A DNA stretch of 64,000 nt from Lineus longissimus. Taxonomy: Eukaryota > Nemertea > Pilidiophora > Heteronemertea > Lineidae. Shown one piece after another: positions 12,301 through 24,200 of this stretch (position 1 is the first letter of the stretch; each line of letters starts with the position of its first letter). The notes beneath the pieces are model-generated. The model made no database searches, was not told the origin of the DNA, and was given only the letters and a program-made list of their open reading frames with translations. A program made the position numbers and the translations under genes. The stretch is taken from NCBI RefSeq assembly GCF_910592395.1, contig NC_088323.1:15361501-15425500 (forward strand). Direction: 5' to 3'.

Positions 12301-15300
12301 AAACTGTGGTGATCTTTCTGGGAGTGGAACCACCAACCTACAGACCGTGAGCCTGATATTCTTACCACTACCACTTGTCTCACTTAAATTTTCTGTCTCA
12401 TTTGAAGGATGTGGATAATTAGTGCATGGGGAAGGTGACTTGCTCAAGGACAAGGATCCTTTTTGAGAGATGAATCCACAACCTCCAGTATAATTAGCCC
12501 GCCCCCTGGACTGACTATGCCAATGCCCAGTGATGTCTCTTGCGCCAGACCAGTATTTCCATTCATAACATGCGGCACATCATACCTGCCATGAATATCC
12601 CGAATCCTGTGCCACATCCATATTGTAGACCATTTCGCCTTTGTAAGGTCCGAAGCGAACACCCTCAGGGAAGGCCATGTTTGATATCACACCGAGTCCA
12701 GCACCTGGGATCTTAGACTCCTCAACCACCAGGCCATCAGGGGTGGTATGTCTTGCATGGTTTGGGTCAGGTCTCTTTGACTTTGTTGGAGGAACCTGAA
12801 TGAGAAAATGTTTTTTTCAAATCATAAGCGTCAGGCAAAGCAAAAAATATGATTGAGGATAGCGTGAGTCCCTCAATTTATCACATATCAGTCAAACACT
12901 GGGTAACACTGCAAATGTTGTTATCAGATTCAAAATAAAGCCCATCGTTTGGTCAGTTGCCCCCTTGTGGAGGTGCATGAAATTCATAACCATGAAGTTT
13001 GAGAAGAGACTGAAATTCCTGTTAAAGCTTGCATGTTCATTGTAGTTGTTGAAACTCACTTCTCAGGCACAATATTTAGAGCCCCTCCACTTAGCTGTGC
13101 GGACTGTGGATACTTTTTGAAGAGCCTGAAAGATCTTTTGGCGCAGGATCAGCAAGTAAACCTACTTGTTAACCTGGTGCACGCAAGTCACCAAAAATTG
13201 GCTCAAACAATTTGGCATGTCGGAGTTGGCTGGGAAATGTGCACTAAAGGCCAACTGGCGAACTCCGATGGACAGCCAACAAGAAAAAAACCTGGGGCCG
13301 TCTGACCAAAAGAGACCTGGCAACATACGGTAGAGAAGGAGAATAACATTATATAGCAGATTGGTGCAAAGAGGATGAAGTACTTTGCACTTTGGATGTG
13401 CTAGCCTCAATCACTCTGGTTAAGCAGACATCATAACATCTTATTTAAAGTACATACCTCCTTATCCTTGATGATTGTCAACGGACCATGAACTGGACAA
13501 TCTCCAGGATATTCCTTCTGACAATCTTCACAAACTGAAAGAGAAACAATCTACTGTCACACAATCACCAGAGACCAAAAGAGAAGTTTGTACAGTTCAG
13601 GGCATTGCACATTTCCATAGGCCTATCCAGCAGAATTCTCCACAGGCTTTTCTCAAGATTGAGGGTGGTATCCTTGATGTTCAGGAAGTTTTGCCAGTGT
13701 ACAACAAAAGGTAGGGTGGCCAGCAATTTAAGGTCGGGTGGCCCTGTAGAAACATTTTACAAATTCTAGAGCAAGGTAAGGGCGCTGCTTTCAAGGTAGG
13801 TTGGGACGCCCTGACAAATGGCTTTGTGGAGAACACTGCCCAGGGTACTGCGTCATTTATCTCTCTACACATGGAGACTTAAAATGAGTAAACATGTTCA
13901 TTTCTTGAACCTGAAGACCGCTAATCCTCACAAAATGCAGCCAATTATAAATCAATGCCAGGCATGTAGTAGTTCTCTCCTAGTTTATTGCTAAATAACA
14001 GTTACCTTTGGAAGATGGGCTAAGGAAGTCAACCTTAGGATTTAGATCTTAGAAGCACCTGACTGTGTCCCGTTAAATAGCATTCATTAAAATGTTACAA
14101 GTACCAAGTTCTTACATAAGAAAATGTCCTCGTCTGGAACCTCCAGTTCTCTGTAGTTCTTTCTCTCCAGACTCCTCTTGGGGTAACGAGCTGGTCCAGT
14201 GGCTGCAGCAACCTTACGCTTCTTTCTGGTTGGTTCTTCTTGGGGAGGAGCTAAATGGGTGAGAATTAACACTATTTTAACAAAAATGAAACTTTAGATA
14301 CACAAACACACTTAGGAAATGGAATAATCGCTTGCAAGAGAACAGATAGTTATTGTAAGAATGTCACAACCTTGTCAACGTAGAAAACTCTTTGAACTTG
14401 CAACATCACTAAAAACTCTCAAAGCCATAGGACAAGGAGAACAAATATGTGACCCAGCACAACAAAATGAGTCGCATGTCGCACAGAAGATGAGCCTAAA
14501 TTGACACCAGGAGATAATAGAAGCATTTGATGTACTCAGGTGTCACAAAAGGCAGACAACAGTGAAATGAACAACCAGTCTGTCTCAGCCTGTCAAGCTC
14601 AGAGCAACATGCGACTTGTTCTGTCATGGCGAGTCACATATACCATAACCAAAGGCCTAGAAATGTCCACAGCACAGAAGACCCTTCCAAAATTCTATTT
14701 TACCAAGAGGCCACCAACATGATGACATAATTACTCTTCTTTGACAATGACTTGTACATGACTATAACCCATAGCTTGGACCACCATATGGATTCTTCTT
14801 TGACTTTGTCACTTGCTAAAGCAAACTTGTACCCTGTCTCAAAAATGGCAACGCCTATGTTATTGTAAAATAGCAAACTTCTTCACCTGCTGCCCTCATG
14901 ATCATGTTTTTCAAGGCCAATTCTGCTGGGGGACGTGAAACGGTAGCAGGACATTCCTTGGCAGATTTCTTTGCTCCTTTGGGTTTGCTTGTGTTCTCAG
15001 CTGTGGTTTTCTGCAAGTGCAAGTGTGTTTAACAAAGAATAAACACCAATCTTGACCACTGACATAAGTTCTTTCAAGATCACAGATCGATATGTGGTGA
15101 GGTAATGAGAAGCAGGATGAGTGACCCAACTAGATATGGCGATCCTTGATTAAATTTTTTTAACCAAAGGAGTTTGTTGAGTCTTACTTGAGGGGAAGCC
15201 TAAATGAAAATTTCGATTAATCTAATTTAAAGATTGAAATAACAGCTAATACTTACGTCCACTTCTTTCACTTTTTTCTTTACAAATATTGGTTTCTTTG

Positions 15301-17193
15301 GTGGCACAAACTTGAATGGAGCTGGTGGCACTAGAATGCAAGTTCTTATATACAGCGGTTTATAAAGTAAAATTTTCTCAAAGGGCTTTCCATTTATTCC
15401 CAATCTTAACTGAAACCTTTCAGTAGAACTCAGATGAGCTGCTCAATCAGCGCTACATCCTGAGCATATCCGACTGGCCTGGTTGGAGTTAGGCCTGTTA
15501 GGCAAAGACACCTGCCTAAAGTCTCACGCCGCCAGTGAGGATCGAACCAGGGACCTCTAGAATGCTCATCAGAGACCTGAGCCACTAGACCACCGTGGCA
15601 CGAGAATTTAAATTATATTTTACTTTAGATTTGTCCAAGGCCAATAGAGGCACAATGGCGAACGATTTCATTTTGGTTAAATTTTAACCAAAATATCATT
15701 TCATGGAAACTGTTCACAAGTTGACAACCAAGCAGAGATAAGATAGAGGGACAATATAAAGACTTACTGGGCCAAGGGGGAATACTGGACACGTCACTAT
15801 CAGCATGGCATTGTTGCTCATTGAGCCCACCCCAACTACTCCAGCCCCCCCCCCCCCCACTCCCCCCTCCTCATAGCAAGGGTATGGGGCATCACTATCA
15901 GGACTGTTTCTGCCAAAAAGGCAGAGAAGAGCGCTGCCAAAGCCTAAACAGAGTGCTGCATACTGCTTAAAACTCCTTAGCTGCAAAACTCTTACTGACT
16001 GACAGCTTATGACATGTTATGAGTGGCTTGCAGAATTCAAAATCCTACTGCAAAAGGCTATTTGAAAAGAAGGCCACAGATGTATCCTTTATCTATAATA
16101 TGGCAGCCTCTCATTTACAAAACTTACATTTTTCTTTTTCTTTTTTCCTGGCCAAAGAAGGAGTCCAATCCTCTTCCTCACTGTCACTGTCCACTGGCAT
16201 CATAACTCTCACCTTCCTTCGTGGACCACTCATGAACTCAGGTTTGGAAACAGGTAGACCTATGAAGGAAATACTTGACTTTATATGCACAGTGGAACGT
16301 CCCTCGAGGAGCTTTCTTATCAATTTTAAAATCACACCCCTTCTATGGACACCGTATCTGATCCAACATTGATGGAAATGACCTGTGTAATCAGGACAAC
16401 TCTCAAGTCAAGGAGTAGGACAGCATTTGTCTGTCCCAAGAATACCCTGAATAAAGTTGTAAAAATGGTCTTTTGACCCTTTTGTTTGTGTTTTTGCAAC
16501 TCGGACAACCTTACAAGGCTAATTTAGGCCCCCGAAAATCCATAATTTGGAAAACTGGCACGGAATTTGCCTAAACGGATTTTGAGATGTTTCTTGGGAG
16601 CATTTATTCACGGAATTTTGCAAAATCGAAAAATGGAAAAAGGTTTTTCAAATGAAATGTCCTGGGGACATTGTGCTCACATGGACAACAAAAAACCAAC
16701 TTATCAATGTTGAAATTAAATTTCCTTTGCCTTCATGCATATTGGTCCTACCAGTTGAGTCCTAATTCATCCTTCTTGTTTCTAGTTACAGTAGAACCTC
16801 TCTTAGGGGACACCTCTCTATTAAGGACAACCTCTCTATTAGGACATCGGTTTTGGTCCCAAACTGGTTATTTTCATTCAATTGAACTCTATAATCAGGA
16901 CAACTCTCTATTAAGGACAGCACTTGTCAGTCCGAAGGGTGTCCTTAATAGAGAGGTTCTACTGTACTAGTAGTAAAACTCCTCTTTACAAATATTTTTT
17001 TTCTCTCACGTGTCAAGATTCACCTACCAAAATACATCATTGTGAGGTAATTCCTGACCATGTTCTTGTAACGGAGCTTCTCATAATCTCCAATTGTGGC
17101 CAGTTCTTCCTTACTGAAATACTGGTCCACATCAATCTCCTCCAGGGGTGGGACCTCAATATCCATATTTGGGGTGAAACTTTCGTAATTCAT
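9383..17193 (-). CDS. PRDM9: PRDM9 (Meisetz-like) histone methyltransferase with KRAB, SSXRD, PR/SET and zinc-finger array
   Basis: Eleven coding exons on the minus strand: 17193-17028, 16259-16128, 15330-15257, 15010-14887, 14250-14116, 13534-13458, 12795-12586, 12124-12039, 11754-11670, 11230-11122, 10461-9383. They join in frame to 758 aa. Residues 20-56 are a KRAB-like box (YFSKEELATIGDYEKLRYKN). Residues 56-99 resemble SSXRD (FGLPVSKPEF, acidic DSDSEEEDWTP). A zinc knuckle follows (C212, C215, C223, H226). PR/SET spans about 237-385, with IPGAGLGV, FGPYKGE, NWLRYTNCAR (326-335) and ELLVFYGEGY (364-373). A SET-proximal C2H2 finger starts at C406, and nine tandem fingers begin near 502. 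In vertebrates PRDM9 trimethylates H3K4 and H3K36 at sites bound by its fingers and so places meiotic recombination hotspots. The start is the first in-frame Met (MNYESF). An upstream stop follows the longer open frame, so a 5' exon is possible. Intron 8 has a GC donor. Orthology is certain at domain level; meiotic function here is inferred. Confidence 0.95.
9416..10156 (-). repeat. 84-bp coding minisatellite: nine-finger C2H2 array of PRDM9
   Basis: Nine consecutive 28-residue fingers lie in the terminal PRDM9 exon, linked by TGEKPF or TGENPF. Fingers 2-8 share the same framework (C-x2-C-GKxF, S at helix +1, L at +4, Q at +5, H-V/I-LIH). They differ almost only at helix positions -1, +2, +3 and +6. 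The -1/+3/+6 residues by finger are: H/H/T, Q/D/G, Q/I/R, Q/S/R, R/S/G, D/N/K, W/D/K, R/G/R, L/A/R. Finger 1 has Cys in place of the framework Phe. Finger 9 lacks the +4 Leu, so both ends look degenerate. The 84-bp period leaves long open frames on both strands, which are shadows and not genes. Confidence 0.95.
11755..12038 (-). other. GC-AG intron (PRDM9 intron 8)
   Basis: The exon ending NWLRYTNCA plus AG at 12039 is followed on the minus strand by AAG|GCAAGT, a strong U1-complementary site with GC instead of GT. The acceptor TTCCAG ends at 11755. The joined codon AG+A gives Arg and the frame continues as NEGEQNLLAFQY, the expected PR/SET sequence. No GT donor nearby keeps both frame and homology. 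Confidence 0.85.
13681..13835 (+). repeat. Dispersed repeat shared with 55.03-55.19 kb (inverted)
   Basis: GTTTTGCCAGTGTACAACAA, AAGGTAGGGTGGCCAGCAAT and GGTCGGGTGGCCCTGTAGAA match the inverse of 55030-55190. It lies in PRDM9 intron 5. Confidence 0.7.
15415..15604 (-). mobile_element. tRNA-derived SINE in PRDM9 intron 2
   Basis: The minus strand has A box TGGTCTAGTGG and B box GGTTCGATCC. The tail contains CCAGTCGGATATGCTCAGG. A related tail is at 56864-56960, which keeps GAGCATATCTGACTGG and GTTGAACCAGGGAC. The family is unassigned. Confidence 0.6.
16787..16966. mobile_element. 181-bp MITE, family A (copy in PRDM9 intron 1)
   Basis: Starts TACAGTAGAACCTCTC and ends with the inverse, GAGAGGTTCTACTGTA. 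The interior repeats phrases such as TCTCTATTAAGGACA and GGTCCCAAACTGGTTA. Length and termini match two other complete copies in the window. No coding capacity. Confidence 0.85.
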
Positions 17194-18157
17194 AATGAGA
17201 TCTTCTTCTTGCCATGGAATTGAAACAGAAATTTATTATTTGTCAAAAAGATTAAAATTAATAAAAATTTCACAGGGGCAGTGTCCGACTCCGACCGAGG
17301 ATATCAATTTGCAACATTTGAAAAATGTCCAAGAATCATCGAATTTAACGAATGAGGAACACTGCTCAGGATTCATCAGACCAGTCTCGCAAGACATTGA
17401 GCATTTTTCCTTCTTCTACAGCAGGCAGGCGTCGGCATGGCAGTGAGCAGCATGCCGTTGGCAGAGCTCAATTCATATTTCATTATCCGCAGACCACAGC
17501 CCTTTCGTTGGCACAGCTGGCTAGCTCTGCTCATAACTGAATGGTTGAATGGGGGCTGGAGACAGGCTTTGCCAGCTGATGAGTGATGTACCTCCTTGCC
17601 CTTCCCAATCCCATGTGACCCACGCCCATTGTCAGTGGGATGGGTCTACTGCCACCCTACCCAACCCACTGCCAAAAACTGGCACAGTCAGAGAGTGGGA
17701 GACAGCCACACGCCCTGCCCCCTTGTCATTGACCCCCCTCCCCTACAAGTACACTGTACAACCTTCATTGTCCATCACTCAGCACTGCATCGGCTTTGCT
17801 TTGAACGACTACCGGTATAAATAGGCCTGATCCGGGGGGGGGGGGGGGTCACAAGTGCTTTCGGTCATCATCAAGTACCACAGATCCGCCCGAAGTGAGA
17901 GCAGTCTCCATTGTTCGAGCGCTTGGAAGTTTTTTGAGCGGGCATTTTGATTTTGAATGATTTTTTCAATGTCAAACGCTCAACAAGTATACTCAAAAAT
18001 CTAAGTAATACTACGTAAATAGACAAAAAAAGTTCATTCAGGTGATGCTTGAATATATCAATTAAATAGTCTACCCAATTTCTAAAATTCTATTCGATTC
18101 CAAATGGCCGATGTTGATAGATTTTCTTCAGCAACAAAATGATAAATCGGATCCGCC

Positions 18158-20228
18158 ATTTGCAGGGAGCAGACGCCGCGCACCTGCGGGTGTGTCGAAA
18201 ACACAGCCTTGGACAGGTAACCGGGACGGCGCCGTTTCCCGCCAAAATACGGGTTGGACGTGGTGAAAGTGCTTTGATATTCTTAAATATTATGTGTTGC
18301 TGAAACTGTGTGATAGAGTTTGAACCCTGCATAGGATTCGTAACACACCCCCTTTTGGAAAAAAGTCGTTCATTGACCAAGAAAATTGCTTTAGGATTGC
18401 AAAATTCACAAGAAACCCCCTTGCCTTTTTTTGAGAGCGATACGCCTTTGAGAACGCAAGGCGAAACGTTGTGTGGACTGCAAAAGTCACTCTGAGTTAA
18501 CCCCATAGAACCATTGAACTTTATTAGACGCACTCTGAAAATATGCCACTAAAGGACCTTATATCATCTCTACCGTGTTATGACAACAAGTTCTATCTTT
18601 CCTGACTGGTTGTGACAACAAGTTCTATCTTCCCTGACTGGTTGTGACAACAAGTTCTATCTTTCCTGACTGGTTGTGACAACAAGTTCTATCTTTCCTG
18701 ACTGGTTGTGACAACAAGTTATATCTTCCCTGACTGGTTGTGACAACAAGTTCTATCTTTCCTGACTGGTTGTGACGAAATGTTTCATCCACTCTAACTG
18801 GTTGTGACAAAAGGATTTGCAGGGAGCAGACGCCGCGCACCTGCGGGTGTGTCGAAAACACAGCCTTGGACAGGTAACCGGGACGGCGCCGTTTCCCGCC
18901 AAAATACGGGTTGGACGTGGTGAAAGTGCTTTGATATTCTTAAATATTATGTGTTGCTGAAACTGTGTGATAGAGTTTGAACCCTGCATAGGATTCGTAA
19001 CACACCCCCTTTTGGAAAAAAGTCGTTCATTGACCAAGAAAATTGCTTTAGGATTGCAAAATTCACAAGAAACCCCCTTGCCTTTTTTTGAGAGCGATAC
19101 GCCTTTGAGAACGCAAGGCGAAACGTTGTGTGGACTGCAAAAGTCACTCTGAGTTAACCCCATAGAACCATTGAACTTTATTAGACGCACTCTGAAAATA
19201 TGCCACTAAAGGACCTTATATCATCTCTACCGTGTTATGACAACAAGTTCTATCTTTCCTGACTGGTTGTGACAACAAGTTCTATCTTCCCTGACTGGTT
19301 GTGACAACAAGTTCTATCTTTCCTGACTGGTTGTGACAACAAGTTCTATCTTTCCTGACTGGTTGTGACAACAAGTTATATCTTCCCTGACTGGTTGTGA
19401 CAACAAGTTCTATCTTTCCTGACTGGTTGTGACGAAATGTTTCATCCACTCTAACTGGTTGTGACAAAAGGATTTGCAGGGAGCAGACGCCGCGCACCTG
19501 CGGGTGTGTCGAAAACACAGCCTTGGACAGGTAACCGGGACGGCGCCGTTTCCCGCCAAAATACGGGTTGGACGTGGTGAAAGTGCTTTGATATTCTTAA
19601 ATATTATGTGTTGCTGAAACTGTGTGATAGAGTTTGAACCCTGCATAGGATTCGTAACACACCCCCTTTTGGAAAAAAGTCGTTCATTGACCAAGAAAAT
19701 TGCTTTAGGATTGCAAAATTCACAAGAAACCCCCTTGCCTTTTTTTGAGAGCGATACGCCTTTGAGAACGCAAGGCGAAACGTTGTGTGGACTGCAAAAG
19801 TCACTCTGAGTTAACCCCATAGAACCATTGAACTTTATTAGACGCACTCTGAAAATATGCCACTAAAGGACCTTATATCATCTCTACCGTGTTATGACAA
19901 CAAGTTCTATCTTTCCTGACTGGTTGTGACAACAAGTTCTATCTTCCCTGACTGGTTGTGACAACAAGTTCTATCTTTCCTGACTGGTTGTGACAACAAG
20001 TTCTATCTTTCCTGACTGGTTGTGACAACAAGTTATATCTTCCCTGACTGGTTGTGACAACAAGTTCTATCTTTCCTGACTGGTTGTGACAACAAGTTCT
20101 ATCTTCCCTGACTGGTTGTGACAACAAGTTCTATCTTCCCTGACTGGTTGTGACAACAAGTTCTATCTTTCCTGACTGGTTGTTACGAAATGTTTCATCC
20201 ACTCTAACTGGTTGTGACAAAAGGATTA
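18158..20228. repeat. 657-bp tandem triplication, each unit ending in a 32-bp minisatellite
   Basis: Units start near 18158, 18815 and 19472 and are practically identical. Open frames at 18310, 18967 and 19624 are the same sequence, exactly 657 bp apart. Each unit has a CpG-rich part (GCAGACGCCGCGCACCTGCG) and a 32-bp minisatellite (TTGTGACAACAAGTTCTATC...). The last minisatellite array is longer, to 20228. The block lies about 1 kb upstream of PRDM9 exon 1. Confidence 0.95.
18235..18247. promoter_or_regulatory. E2F-type site TTTCCCGCCAAAA (triplicated)
   Basis: An exact E2F-like palindromic site is in each 657-bp unit (18235-18247, 18892-18904, 19549-19561). It sits in the CpG-rich part, about 1-2.4 kb upstream of the first PRDM9 coding exon. 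Activity is inferred from sequence only. Confidence 0.5.
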
Positions 20229-21268
20229 TCCTCTCTAGCTAGTTATACCAGCATGTTATGTCCTCTCGTACTGGTTGTGGCAACATGGTCTCTGATGGTG
20301 ACAGTCTCTGACCACAAATTACGTGTTGACCTGACTGAGGTCAATCATATCCCTCAAAATAAGACTGTCCGTACCCAATCTCAGCCCTAATGCATTGCCG
20401 TGTCAAACATTAGTTGTAATGAAATAATTCAACGTATGTTACTTTATAAAACATTTCTTGGACTTTATTCACACTCACCAATTATACGTTTTATAAACGA
20501 ATATGGATAATCATTTGCAACAACAGGAACGAGATTTAAGAATTTAAAAATTCAAACTCAGCTTGTTACATGTACATTGTTGGGTTTCAATATCATGATT
20601 TATGGATAATTCACAAGACAAGGTCAAGACAAGACTATTTTTCACTTGCTAAATCACTCAATATGCAATTCTTAAATGTCAATAAAAAACATGGCGCCTA
20701 AGTGTATATTTGAACTAAAGATGCGCATTGTCTTTCAGTTGGACGCTTAGTATTTCATGCACTAACTGAAGACCGGGACAGGGCCGAGTTTGCAGTACTC
20801 CTGCGTCGTCAGTCTAAAGTGAACTACACTTATCAATGGTTATTTTCCCTTGCTCAATAGAATTCTATTGTGTATCCACTGTGTGAGGGGAAATATTTCT
20901 GGGCCACCCTGTAGAAGTGATCTCTGTCGTCATGCTAACCAAATCACAATCACCTATTCAAAACATCATTTCGGAATAGCAAGTACCAGAAAAAGAGGGC
21001 CCTGCCTCATGGTCAATGTCAACGACCAATGTGTGTCGTCACCGAGGTTGAAGTTTGCTGACCGCATCAGAAAAACCGTCGGTAAAAAACCGCCGCAGCT
21101 GTACTTTTCTGGCTGAAGAGCGTGCCACTCCCCGGTCATTTTTAATGCAGTGGTCGTGCGGGGAAAGAGAAAAACCAACCAACCTTTCACGAATTTTCAA
21201 TTCTCACTCCTATCCATCAGAAAAAGAAACAAAAGTCACAATGACCCTAGCCATTTCACTGAAATTTC

Positions 21269-24200
21269 TCACAGTAGAGACAACAACAAAAATAGTATGA
21301 TAATAAACATCCGTATCCCGTCCATCTTTGCCTCTGAGCTGCCTCCATAAACCGTCTTGTCGTCCTCCTCGGATGGTGTCCTCTTCGTGGTTGTCTTTCC
21401 TTCGATCAGCGGGTGTGGGGGCAGTGGGGGAGGACAGTAGCCGCGGTCAGTCGCGCGGTCGCAGCTGCTTGGCTCGGTCAAGATAGCGACGTGGCGCAGA
21501 TAGTCGGCTGATTGTCCCCCGCAGGCTTTTCTGTAGGCGACGTCGGTGCAGTACTCAATCAGCCGGTGGTCCCTGGAATTACAAGGATGAAGATGTCAAA
21601 ATATCGTCAAGCTCGTGAGACGGAGAAGTCCCCGAAATCCAAAAAGGTCTCATTCGTGACAAAGTGTCGGGGGCAAAGAAGGATGTCAAGATGACAATCG
21701 AGTTTTTTGATTTTAGACAAGCCTGGCGGTGATAGGGTTCAAGGTGATATTACAGTTGAGAAGGAAGTGCCTTCAGACAGTATGATTCACGCACCAGAGA
21801 ATACGATGAACTTGTCACAACCTGTCTTCAGCGATGTCGAATCACACTGTGGGCGAGTCACCCCATGATATCTGCACTCACAAAATGTCTTGATTATGGG
21901 CAGGGTCTATTCTACAGACCAAAGACTTTACAGACCTCGTTTTTTGGCTCTCACTTTTTTATTAGTGGAGATTTTCATGAAGTCTAAAGTGATATTAGAC
22001 CAGAAACGGTTTCCGCATATGCTCAGAAAGAAATTTTGGAAAAAAAATTAAATTTTAGTACCTTAATTTTGAAGAAATATAAGTCTGTAATTCTCAGAAT
22101 TCTAAATAAGAAAAAACAGACCAACTTCAAAGGCAAATTAAGATATTTTTAAAACATTTTTTAAATAAAAAATTAAGTTTGTTATGTGAAGGGTAATACA
22201 AAGATTATGAATATGTCAACAAACAATCGATGATTTTAAGAGTTAAAGAAATATCACGAATTTTCTGAACACCTCTCAAAACGTCAACAACAAAAAACAT
22301 GGCCGCTGGAAGGGAATTTTTGTGAAAGTTTAGAAAGTTATTATTCGCCCGACCGTCGTGTCTTGACTGAAGATTTTCTGCGCTATTGACCCGACGACTC
22401 AGTTGATGACGTCATCTGGTGGCCAACGTTCCCGAAGCCGCCACTAGGGTTAGTGAGCGGGAAATTAGGGGAAGGGCGGCAGATGTAGGTCAAGTGGGCC
22501 TGTCGGTTGGACAAAAATTCATCAATTTCAATCAAAATTATCAGAATTCGAACAGCAACCTTGTCAGCAGACTTGCGCCGGACGGCCGGGTGAACCAAAT
22601 TCCTTCACTCGAGACACGACGGCGTCGGGTCTGGAGTGAAGAATTTCAGTATTGGTCACCCGACCGTCGTGTACACAGGACCGATTTCCTTCACTCGAGA
22701 TCCGACGGTCGGGCCAACAAGACCGATTTCCTTCAATGTAGATCCGACGGTCGGGTATATAATACCGGTCTTATTATTAACGCTTTCGATATTCATCAAA
22801 ATTACAAATTGTCATTCGGTAAAAGAAGCCCAAAAATGGACTGTGAAAGCAAGCAAAATTTCGCAAAAATTTCAGACAGAGGGAAGGGCCAGGCCGGTCT
22901 ACTGTCTCATTGGCAAAAGTCATTTCTGAAGAACATGGTCCTCCCCAGCATATAAACAACATGGAGCCACGGTAAATCCTTATGCATTTAGTGTCACATC
23001 TTCACAAGTCTTCGTCACTATCAGGTACCGCCATCTAAGCTAAGAAATTGGAACTAGGCATTTGTGTAAAATTAAAAATAACGCCCGTTTTTAGGGCGGG
23101 GGACGATTTACAGCTGGAACCCCTGAACCAGCTCCCGCAGATCCGTCATTCATCAAGTCAAAGCAAGTATGAACCTGGTTTAATCATGCGGTTTATCTTA
23201 ACTATACTATACCTATCAAGTTGTTTATATACCCGTCAGTTTCTTGCGGCATTGCTCCCATGGGTACGTCTTGTATACGTTTCATGTAGTACTGCTGGTC
23301 CACGGCAGGGGAGCGTGGGAGGAAAGATTGTCGTTTGAATTGACCAGAACCTGGCTACACTGCCGTCTTGCCCACACGATGTGAGAGCCGATGTGACTGC
23401 CATCAAGTCAGGCTCGACCCTGGCTGCGGGCCTGGCTGCTCATTTGTCAGGCGACACGGCGACAGAGAGGAGACTGCCAAAACCAGACCGAACGGTACCT
23501 CAACGGTAATGCACAAACCGTACCATCGTCATATCTTGGACCGAAGTTCCGAAGCGTCGTATTGTCTATTTAAAGTTGCCCATTTTCTCATCGCATGCCT
23601 TTGAAGTGATTCGTAATTAAGCTGGTTCTAGCAGTTTAGGTGTTTTTCACCATCTTACTATCATAGCCACCGCCCAATGTAACGTGATGCCGTAACGAAT
23701 TCAATCGAATTTTGTTGCTTGATCATAAACTTCAAAATGAGTGGTAATTTCGGGTGTTGTTCGGTCATTCTCATTCACGCCTGAAAATGGTAACAGTCCT
23801 AGCATTCTGAATGTCAACACCGAGCTCATTCCAAAGCCTTGCCGCTTGGACAAGGAAAGTCCTGCCACAGTACGTCTACAGGCGATTCCTCTGATCCGCA
23901 GCAAACAATGTCCTCGAACCTCAGGAATCGCCCGGGGTGCTTTGAAGAGCAGTAGCAAAATGAAGAATGAATTACAGAATCATTAAAAAATATAAAAAAA
24001 ACAGAATATAATGCTAGTAGTTCAAGTTCCTTGTCACAATGCTAGTATTCTAATACCAAAATCGCTGCATTTATACTGATACACTCTGGACGCAATGGGC
24101 CAGCCTCGTCTTGTCCAACGATAGACACAGGAGAACCAGGATGACGATATGGACTGCATATGAGTCTAGTCCACTGATAGCATCAAACTTGACAATCATA

